From contig QKDO01000115.1 of NCBI GenBank assembly GCA_003252075.1, forward strand, positions 1-47,781: a stretch of DNA of 47,781 bases, in the 5' to 3' direction. Shown here in pieces: positions 41,605 through 47,781 of the stretch. Position 1 is the stretch's first letter; each line of letters begins with the position of its first letter. The DNA is from Nitrospirota bacterium (GTDB taxonomy: Bacteria; Nitrospirota; Thermodesulfovibrionia; Thermodesulfovibrionales; UBA6898). Under the pieces are notes generated by a model. That model was not told the origin of the DNA. It did not search any database and worked only from the letters and a program-made list of their open reading frames with translations. The translations under genes were made by a program, and so were the position numbers.

Positions 41605-41683
41605 GATGACCCTCTGTTTTTTCAATGATTCTAACATGTTAGGGATGTTTTGTGAAGGCAATTCTGTTAGTCGCGATTACCAC

Positions 41684-42361
41684 TTAAACCATGCCGATAA
41701 AGGCTGCCTGCCTGCCTGTGGAGCCCTTGGCATATCGGTATGAAAAGTACCTGTCCGGATTGCAGAAAGTGCACTCTTCAGATATCCATATATTGGTTTC
41801 AGGTATGGCAGCACTCAACGCCTGCCCTCGATTGGCCAATGCAAGATCAATGCAGTGCTTTCCGCTCTTCATCCAGCTATACGGTCCGTTACCGGTGGCA
41901 TGGGCAACAGCTTCGAATACTTCAGGCCCTACAGTATAGCAGCAACCCCGTATCGAAGGTCCGATTGCCATCACTATATCTTGCGGTTCACAGAAAAACC
42001 TTCTTTTCATGATGTCGAGAGTCTTTTTCAGTATGGACATTGCTGTTCCGCGCCACCCCGCATGGACAGCTCCTGCAACATTCCTTTTTTTGTCATGAAG
42101 TAGTAGGGGGACGCAGTCTGCGACCTGCACACCAATGAGAACGCCCTTCCTGTCCGTCACAACAGCATCTGCTATCCTCGGCTCGAGAGAGGTATCAAGA
42201 ATGAGCACCTTGTCGGTATGCTTCTGTACAGGAAGGTATATCTGCGCTTTGCTGATCCCCGCGAATGCTGCGATCCCATCGATATCCGACCCTGGAACCT
42301 TACCGGAAAAAAAGGCGGTAAGGCCATGCTGGAGGTTCTCCGGTACGATCACCCTATTCAT
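41684..42361 (-). CDS. pgeF: Polyphenol oxidase / peptidoglycan editing factor (YfiH family)
   Basis: 225 residues. DUF152/LACC1 fold with metal or catalytic ligands in ADCVPLLLHD, AGAVHAGWRG, and SIRGCCYTVGPEV. Homologs correct D-amino-acid misincorporation in peptidoglycan (as PgeF) or oxidise phenols. ATG 42361 overlaps nnrD by 8 bases. Confidence 0.88.
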   Translation of the reverse strand: MNRVIVPENLQHGLTAFFSGKVPGSDIDGIAAFAGISKAQIYLPVQKHTDKVLILDTSLEPRIADAVVTDRKGVLIGVQVADCVPLLLHDKKRNVAGAVHAGWRGTAMSILKKTLDIMKRRFFCEPQDIVMAIGPSIRGCCYTVGPEVFEAVAHATGNGPYSWMKSGKHCIDLALANRGQALSAAIPETNIWISEECTFCNPDRYFSYRYAKGSTGRQAAFIGMV

Positions 42362-43925
42362 GGTGAGCAAGTGACAGGAATGCATCAGAGATCGTTCCTA
42401 TGATATCGGAAGCAATAAGGGAATGCATCCCTTTTGTTCTTGACGCAATATCTCCCGCGCGTCCATGAAGGTAAACAGCTGCACACGATGCGTCGAGCGG
42501 ATTCATGCCCTGTCCAAGTAATCCTGCAATCATCCCCGTCAACACATCGCCAGCACCTGCGGTTGCCATTCCCGGGTTACCGGTGGTATTGATCAGTATC
42601 CTTCCCTCAGAGTCAGCGATAATGGTAGGCACCCCCTTAAGAACAAGGGTGACACCGGTTTCTTTGGCATATGTGCGTGAAACTCTGATCCTGTCAGTTT
42701 CTACCCCTCTCCTGGTGTCATATTCATTCGGCTCTTTTGAGGATTTTCCGCTGGCAGACCTCAACAGCCTGGCCATCTCCCCCGCATGAGGAGTAAGAAC
42801 CACGGGAGCCTTAACCTTCCTGAAGAGCTCCCTCCTGCCGCCGATTACGTTAAGTGCATCTGCATCAAGGACCATAGGCACGGCTGTTGCTTCAAGAAGG
42901 TTTACCATAAGGTTAAAGGTATCTTCACTTGCCGTTATGCCCGGTCCAATGGCAAGAACATCTGCGTGATGAGTGAGAAAATCCCTTACCTTTTCACTTG
43001 CCTTTGCAGAAAGGGTGCCCTCACCTGTGTCAGGGAGCGGTAATATCATTTCTTCTTTTGCCCTTGTCTGAAATATGTTGACGAGCGTCTCGGGAATGCC
43101 GAGGGTGACGAGTCCGGCACCTGATCGAAGGCATGCTTCTGCTGCCATGACTGCTGCACCGGTCTTTCCTTTCGAACCGGCTACTATCAGAATGTGACCA
43201 TAGTCACCCTTGTGGGAATACCTCTGTCGATCAGGCATGAGCATTGCAACTGCGCGCTGCTCCAGTGTTTCGGTTATCATCCGGTCGTCTTTGAGCACGA
43301 TTTCCGGGAATCCGATATCTTCGATAAAGAGACTGCCGGCATAATCCGCACCGGGAAAGAGCAAATGACCGATCTTCGGGAGTCCAAACGTGACGGTAAA
43401 ATCTGCACGAACAGCCTCACCCATGACCTGTCCGGTGTCCGATGATATGCCTGACGGTACATCAACCGAAACAACCTTTACCGCAGATTCATTCAGGAAC
43501 CGGATCACATCTGTCATGGGCGACGTAACGGCTTTATTGATACCCGTACCAAGCATGGCATCGATGACTATAGCACTATGAAGATCACGTTCACTCACTT
43601 CTTTTCTGAATTCAACAGCAACCCCGTTTTGCTTTGCAATCCGGTATTGCGTGAGACATTCAGGACTGAGTTTATCCTCCCTGAGCATCAGGAGAACCGT
43701 GACATTCCAGCCCCAGTTGTGAAGGTTGCGGGCCGCAGCAATCCCGTCACCACCGTTGTTTCCACCGCCTGCGAGAACAATGACCTTTTTCTTTTCGAAA
43801 AGCTCCCGCACTTTCCGCGCAACGGAGAGACCTGCACGTTCCATCAGGACGAGGCCGGAAATTGCATATTTCTCCATCGTAAGGCGGTCAATTTCCTTCA
43901 TCTCCGCTGCCGTCGCGACTTTCAT
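42354..43925 (-). CDS. nnrD: Bifunctional NAD(P)H-hydrate epimerase / ADP-dependent dehydratase
   Basis: 523 residues. N-terminal YjeF_N epimerase (GGGNNGGDGIAAARNL, SVDVPSGISSDTG) and C-terminal YjeF_C ribokinase-like dehydratase (PHAGEMARLL, GNPGMATAGAGDVLTGMIAG). Repairs damaged NAD(P)H. ATG overlaps acpS by 4 bases. Confidence 0.95.
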   Translation of the reverse strand: MKVATAAEMKEIDRLTMEKYAISGLVLMERAGLSVARKVRELFEKKKVIVLAGGGNNGGDGIAAARNLHNWGWNVTVLLMLREDKLSPECLTQYRIAKQNGVAVEFRKEVSERDLHSAIVIDAMLGTGINKAVTSPMTDVIRFLNESAVKVVSVDVPSGISSDTGQVMGEAVRADFTVTFGLPKIGHLLFPGADYAGSLFIEDIGFPEIVLKDDRMITETLEQRAVAMLMPDRQRYSHKGDYGHILIVAGSKGKTGAAVMAAEACLRSGAGLVTLGIPETLVNIFQTRAKEEMILPLPDTGEGTLSAKASEKVRDFLTHHADVLAIGPGITASEDTFNLMVNLLEATAVPMVLDADALNVIGGRRELFRKVKAPVVLTPHAGEMARLLRSASGKSSKEPNEYDTRRGVETDRIRVSRTYAKETGVTLVLKGVPTIIADSEGRILINTTGNPGMATAGAGDVLTGMIAGLLGQGMNPLDASCAAVYLHGRAGDIASRTKGMHSLIASDIIGTISDAFLSLAHHE

Positions 43926-44299
43926 GTACGCTCCTCAATAACAACGCAGGCAACGCAGTATTCTTTCTCATGGCTCAAGCTGATGTGGATGGTGCTGGCA
44001 AACATTTCTTCCAAGTATTTTTTTGTCCTGCCTTGAAGGTTCAGCAAAGGACTGCCATTGTCGCGATGCACGATTTCGATATCTGTCAGGGGAATAGCCT
44101 GATCCCTGGGGTACGCCTTGATAAAGGCCTCCTTTGCTGCGAAACGGGCCGCCAAGGAAAGAAATGGGTCGGCTTTCTTGTACGCATAGGAAATTTCACC
44201 TGAAGTAAAAACCCTTTCAAGAAAGCGATGGCCCCAGCGCTCAACGGCAGTCCGTATTCTCGCAGTCTGCACAATGTCTATGCCGATGCCATGGATCAT
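43922..44299 (-). CDS. acpS: Holo-[acyl-carrier-protein] synthase
   Basis: 125 residues. IHGIGIDIVQTARI, RFAAKEAFIKAY and HISLSHEKEY motifs. Transfers phosphopantetheine to ACP. Overlaps nnrD by 4 bases. Confidence 0.95.
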   Translation of the reverse strand: MIHGIGIDIVQTARIRTAVERWGHRFLERVFTSGEISYAYKKADPFLSLAARFAAKEAFIKAYPRDQAIPLTDIEIVHRDNGSPLLNLQGRTKKYLEEMFASTIHISLSHEKEYCVACVVIEERT

Positions 44300-44307
44300 G
44301 AACTTGT

Positions 44308-45021
44308 TTAAGATCTTTTTATGAGGGTTCTCATCTCATGAACAGCCCGTTCCATGCCCACCAGCACTGCACGCGAAATAATGCTATGCCCGATATATAA
44401 TCCCCGTATGCTGTCCGACTCCGCGATCCGTGAAACATTATAATAATTCAGACCGTGACCCGCATTAGCACTGAGCCCACGAGAGACTGCACGCTGTACC
44501 GCTTTCATGACTTTAACCAGTTCCCGTTCCTGCATATTCCCTTTGGTATTCGCATAGCAACCGGTGTGGACCTCTATCATGTCAGCGCCTACCTCTTTCG
44601 CAATATCAACATCATCCGGAGAGGGATTAATAAAGAGACTGGTCTTGATGCCCTTTCCCTTCAGCACGCGTATCGCCTTCCGGAGCCTATTTCTCAAAGC
44701 ATGCAAATTGATGCCACCTTCGGTCGTCAATTCCCGCCGTTTCTCCGGTACCAGTGTTACCAGATCAGGCAAGGCACGCAATGCTATCCTGATCATCTCA
44801 TCCGTAGGTGCCATTTCCAGATTAAGTTCGACGGGAACAAATTTTTTCAGCATGTCGAGGTCCCGGTCATTGATGTGTCTTCTATCCTCACGAAGATGAA
44901 TCGTGATGCCATCTGCACCCCCGAGTATCGCAAGCGTTGCCGCCATGACCGGATCAGGGTCACTTCCGAGACGAGCCTGCCTTACTGTCGCGACATGATC
45001 AACATTTACGCATAATATCAT
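44308..45021 (-). CDS. pdxJ: Pyridoxine 5'-phosphate synthase
   Basis: 237 residues. CVNVDHVATVRQARLG start, ITIHLREDRRHI, ELNLEMAPTDEM, and GADMIEVHTGCYA match PdxJ of the DXP-dependent B6 pathway. ATG 45021 is chosen by homology; the frame reads further back by 7 codons. Confidence 0.95.
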   Translation of the reverse strand: MILCVNVDHVATVRQARLGSDPDPVMAATLAILGGADGITIHLREDRRHINDRDLDMLKKFVPVELNLEMAPTDEMIRIALRALPDLVTLVPEKRRELTTEGGINLHALRNRLRKAIRVLKGKGIKTSLFINPSPDDVDIAKEVGADMIEVHTGCYANTKGNMQERELVKVMKAVQRAVSRGLSANAGHGLNYYNVSRIAESDSIRGLYIGHSIISRAVLVGMERAVHEMRTLIKRS

Positions 45022-45042
45022 AAAATAGCAACCGCTCCACAA

Positions 45043-45480
45043 TCAGGGAACAATGGTAACATCCCTGACTGCATCGGCAAATACGAAAACACTGTTATTG
45101 TTCGAGCCGTCATCAGCAGGGAGTAGATAGAAACCTTTCAACTTTTTCGTCTTCTCAACAGAAAGGAAAAAACCTTTTTCCCACGGCACCTTACCTTCGA
45201 TAAAGCCGATCATGTCCTCCCCGTCCTTGAACTTGACAAACGTCCTGCGCCCTTTCGGCTTCCGGATTCCATAGGATTTTTTTTCGCTATACTGACGGTC
45301 TCCTTCAAAGGTCTTGACGAAAAAGATTGCCTTCAGTTTGTCCACGTCGACCGTCGTTTTCGTCTTGGTCCCCATGGTACGCACGGTTATCTCCGTAGCT
45401 TCTTCCGTGAACCCTTCCAGATACCCCTTGAGAATCGTCCCGTCGAGGAACCTTAGAACAGCTTTTTCGCCCTCTGCCAT
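45043..45480 (-). CDS. DUF6982-like protein of unknown function
   Basis: 145 residues, mostly beta-sheet, two similar halves each with a FLDGTILKGYLEGF or FKDGEDMIGFIEGK pattern, as if an internal duplication. No catalytic residues. Seen, from memory, in Nitrospirota and Desulfobacterota near housekeeping genes. Lies 9 bases after the PrsA-like gene ends and 21 before pdxJ. Confidence 0.65.
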   Translation of the reverse strand: MAEGEKAVLRFLDGTILKGYLEGFTEEATEITVRTMGTKTKTTVDVDKLKAIFFVKTFEGDRQYSEKKSYGIRKPKGRRTFVKFKDGEDMIGFIEGKVPWEKGFFLSVEKTKKLKGFYLLPADDGSNNNSVFVFADAVRDVTIVP

Positions 45481-45489
45481 AACAACGCC

Positions 45490-46389
45490 CTAAGAGAGAT
45501 TGCTTACGATCTTCGAGGCAGCGCGTTTCTGCTCAAGCCATTTCAGGTAGGCTTCTGAACGCTTCTGCTGAAGTAGCATATTCCTGATCATCTCCTTCAC
45601 TTCATCGTACTTAGCTATACCTTCAGGTTCACTCCCTTTCACTCGAACGAGATAAAAGCTCTTCTGGCCTTTATACGGTCCGCCATACTGCCCTTCCTTA
45701 AGGGCTTTGATAGCTGCAGCCATGGAGGGCGAAAAGAATTCAGGCGATACCCATCCATAGTCCGTCACATTTGCTTTATTGTCCTTGCCCAGCTGATCCG
45801 CATACTGGTCAAAGTTCGCATTCGTCCTTTTCAGATCTTCTGCAGCAGATCGGGCAGCTTCTTCAGATTGAAACTCTACAATCTTCATATTGACCCGAGC
45901 AGGCTTTAAGAATGGCTTTGGGCTGTTCTTGTAATAATCTGACATCTCCGCCTCGGTAACATCGCTTTCCTTTGCGAAAGTTTCAACGAATCGTCCGAGC
46001 ACTATTTTTTCCTTCACTCGCTTGCGGAATGCCTCAAGCGTTAATCCCTTTTCCTTAAGCGATTTCTTAAATGCTTCATCACCAAAGCGCTGTTTCAGTG
46101 CATCAATTTCCCTGTCTGCTTCCGCATCAGTGGCCGTTATTCCTCTCGCAGCAGCCTCATCAAGAGAGATGCTCTCACTAATCAGTTCCTGAAGAACGGA
46201 TTCCCGCAGCTTTTTGTCGTCAATTGTAACGTTCTGGCCTTTATGCTCGGCAACCCGTTCCTTCAGATGCATTTCAAGTGTCTCCTTGCTGATCTTCTTG
46301 CCGTTCACCGTCGCCGCAGGTCTTGAACAGGCACTAACCAGAAAACTTCCCGCTACCAATAAAGCCATCGCCATTTTGAGCAGTCTCAT
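45490..46389 (-). CDS. PrsA/SurA-like lipoprotein peptidyl-prolyl isomerase
   Basis: 299 residues. Lipoprotein signal with lipobox SACS (Cys21), a SurA_N-type helical region and a parvulin-like segment (about 160-265: YADQLGKDNKANVTDYGWVS, ALKEGQYGGPYKGQKSFYLV). It folds exported proteins. Its neighbour at 37.7 kb is a second, separate SurA-like gene. Confidence 0.88.
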   Translation of the reverse strand: MRLLKMAMALLVAGSFLVSACSRPAATVNGKKISKETLEMHLKERVAEHKGQNVTIDDKKLRESVLQELISESISLDEAAARGITATDAEADREIDALKQRFGDEAFKKSLKEKGLTLEAFRKRVKEKIVLGRFVETFAKESDVTEAEMSDYYKNSPKPFLKPARVNMKIVEFQSEEAARSAAEDLKRTNANFDQYADQLGKDNKANVTDYGWVSPEFFSPSMAAAIKALKEGQYGGPYKGQKSFYLVRVKGSEPEGIAKYDEVKEMIRNMLLQQKRSEAYLKWLEQKRAASKIVSNLS

Positions 46390-46405
46390 TGCTTTTTCTC
46401 CTTAA

Positions 46406-47404
46406 TTAACATATTCTCGGCAGTTGTTCGCCTGAAAGCATATCTATGACCCTATTGCCACCCGTAGTCGTTCTATATAATACCGTACGCGGCGGAGATT
46501 TTGTCACCTCGCCGGCAATAAACGCCTCTGCGCCTGCCGACGTTTTCCTCATCTCCGTTACCAGATCTTCTGCTGCAGCCGGCGCGACTATGGCAAGAAG
46601 TACCCCCTCATTCGCTACGTAGAGAGGATCAAGCCCGAGAAGATCGCACGCTCCCTGCACTGCAGATCTCACGCGGATCGTTTCCTCATGCAAAATCATA
46701 CAACAATCCGAGTCATTCGCAAACTCTTTAAGGGTAGTTGCGACACCTCCGCGGGTAGGGTCTCTCATTGCCCGGATATCCCTCGTCGTATCAAGCATAA
46801 GATCAACAAGGCTGTTCAGGGGGCAGACGTCGCTGAGAAGAGGGGGATCAAACGTGATACCGCTTCTATCTGCCATGACAGCAATGCCATGATTGCCTAT
46901 CGAGCCACTTATGATCACCTTGTCACCCGGTTTGATCCTTTTCGGAGAAAGCTCTATCTCGTCATGAACAATGCCAACGCCAGCTGTATTGATATAAATG
47001 CCGTCACCCTTTCCTTTTTCGACGACCTTGGTATCCCCCGCAACAATTCGTACGCCAATCTCTTCGGAAACGCTCTTCATAGAAGCAAGAACCCGATTAA
47101 GGTCTTCGAAAGGCAGCCCTTCTTCGAGGATAAAACCTACGGTCATATATAACGGCTTTGCTCCTGCCATAGCGAGGTCATTTACCGTACCACATACGGA
47201 AAGCAGGCCGATATCGCCGCCGGGGAAAAAATACGGCGACACAACATACGAATCTGTGGTAAGGGCGACCCTGCCGGTTGCCTGCCAGGAAACAACAGCC
47301 GAGTCATTCAGAGTGCTCAAGTCGAATGCGGGAACAAAAAAATCACTGATGAGCCGGTGCATCAGTCGACCGCCACCGCCGTGACTTAGCTGGACTCTAT
47401 CCAC
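46406..47404 (-). CDS. hypE: Hydrogenase maturation protein HypE (carbamoyl dehydratase)
   Basis: 332 residues, full length. HGGGG near the start, DPTRGGVAT, and the C-terminal PRIC with the cysteine that carries the carbamoyl/cyano group. ATP-dependent dehydration makes the CN ligands of NiFe hydrogenases. Starts with GTG 47404, 21 bases after hypD stops. No hydrogenase structural gene is in the window. Confidence 0.95.
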   Translation of the reverse strand: MDRVQLSHGGGGRLMHRLISDFFVPAFDLSTLNDSAVVSWQATGRVALTTDSYVVSPYFFPGGDIGLLSVCGTVNDLAMAGAKPLYMTVGFILEEGLPFEDLNRVLASMKSVSEEIGVRIVAGDTKVVEKGKGDGIYINTAGVGIVHDEIELSPKRIKPGDKVIISGSIGNHGIAVMADRSGITFDPPLLSDVCPLNSLVDLMLDTTRDIRAMRDPTRGGVATTLKEFANDSDCCMILHEETIRVRSAVQGACDLLGLDPLYVANEGVLLAIVAPAAAEDLVTEMRKTSAGAEAFIAGEVTKSPPRTVLYRTTTGGNRVIDMLSGEQLPRIC

Positions 47405-47425
47405 GGTGCCATCCGTTGAGCACGA

Positions 47426-47781
47426 TCAGCACGTACGGTCCTTGTGGCGAACAGATGAATATCTATAATATGCGGCACAACTTCCTTCCGTGCTTACCAT
47501 ACACGCGCCTATGGGCTTGTCCGGAGTACAGGCATTTCCGAAAAGTGCACAATCAGAAGGAACCTTGATCCCTTTCAGCACATCTCCGCACGAACACGCC
47601 TCCGGCTCCTGACCGTCGGGGACCGTGACCGGTGCTATGCGCATAATATCTCGATGCCGATACGCTTCCCGTAGCCGGAGGCCACTCGAAGGTATCATGC
47701 CTATCCCTCTCCAGTATACGTCTTCTGCCTCAAAGAACCGATGGAGGAGCGATACGGCCTTCGGATTACCGTCATCCTTTA
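47426..47781 (-). CDS. hypD: Hydrogenase maturation protein HypD, C-terminal part
   Basis: The gene enters from beyond the right edge; the last 117 codons are visible. They contain FFEAEDVYWRGIGMIPSSGL, CSCGDVLKGIKVPSDCALFG and CTPDKPIGACMVSTEGSC, the cysteine cluster that binds the 4Fe-4S group and supports formation of Fe(CN)2CO. The frame is continuous to the edge, so the 5' part is outside. Confidence 0.95.
   Translation of the reverse strand, partial: KDDGNPKAVSLLHRFFEAEDVYWRGIGMIPSSGLRLREAYRHRDIMRIAPVTVPDGQEPEACSCGDVLKGIKVPSDCALFGNACTPDKPIGACMVSTEGSCAAYYRYSSVRHKDRTC

Noticed and set aside
1-47781. Search for CRISPR arrays, insertion sequences, prophage, toxin-antitoxin or classical riboswitches
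   Set aside because: No regular spaced repeats, transposase motifs, phage genes or recognised aptamer were seen in either strand.

Overview
The window is a compact, gene-dense chromosomal segment of a Gram-negative bacterium. Evidence for a Gram-negative envelope is an outer-membrane-type beta-barrel protein, two SurA/PrsA-like periplasmic chaperones, lipoproteins and a Tat translocase. An adenosylcobalamin-dependent ribonucleotide reductase, hydrogenase maturation genes (hypD, hypE), a desulforedoxin-type metal site, a cob(I)alamin adenosyltransferase and a B12-binding radical SAM protein suggest an anaerobic or microaerophilic life. The mix (DUF4416, long NDK, actinobacterial-type inositol phosphate synthase, CBS/TsaE/NAD kinase cluster) looks most like Nitrospirota (Thermodesulfovibrio relatives) or Desulfobacterota; this placement is inference from recall, not a search. 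I see no insertion sequence, phage, CRISPR array or rRNA, and no gene-free stretch over about 260 bases.

Layout. 1-3.5 kb: tRNA-Gly(CCC) and cobO on the plus strand, then a minus-strand pair ino1 plus CDP-alcohol phosphotransferase that could make an inositol phospholipid, then mdh. 3.5-8.1 kb, plus strand: an enlarged nucleoside diphosphate kinase, clpC, a thioredoxin-like lipoprotein and a DUF4416 protein. 8.1-16.1 kb, minus strand: rplU-rpmA-obgE-proB, a HEAT-repeat/HD-GYP pair, and an outer membrane protein-tatB-tatC-small protein operon. 16.2-23.9 kb, plus strand: trxA, a second TlpA-like lipoprotein, ffh, then the classic rpsP-khpA-rimM-trmD-rplS-rnhB translation operon, followed by three single genes: a DtxR/FeoA metalloregulator, a HEAT-like protein split by a frameshift or GTGA overlap, and a 2-TM ion channel with TrkA domains.

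24-34 kb, minus strand: an M23 peptidase interrupted by an in-frame TAG, preceded by a CRP/FNR-like palindrome, and a nine-gene run (NifU domain protein, amidase, EcfT/CbiQ-like protein, D-aminoacylase, class C26 gamma-glutamyl hydrolase, PerM/AI-2E permease, DppABC-like transporter parts) that reads like cell-wall peptide release, uptake and breakdown. 34-37.5 kb: a desulforedoxin-like protein with a histone-H1-like tail, nrdJ and a B12 radical SAM protein. 37.7-47.8 kb: a long minus-strand run of housekeeping genes (hypD, hypE, PrsA-like PPIase, DUF6982-like, pdxJ, acpS, nnrD/E, pgeF, CBS protein, tsaE, nadK, UDG, HIT, SurA-like).

The most notable signals are: (1) repeated leaderless promoter geometry, with a -10 box 6 to 9 bases before the start codon at several genes; (2) rimM with no ATG, GTG or TTG start; (3) the interrupted M23 peptidase gene and its class-II-spaced palindrome; (4) the desulforedoxin/H1-tail protein beside a ribonucleotide reductase without a visible C-terminal cysteine pair; (5) the putative muropeptide operon; and (6) the inositol-lipid pair. 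None of these is proven to be a new system from sequence alone.
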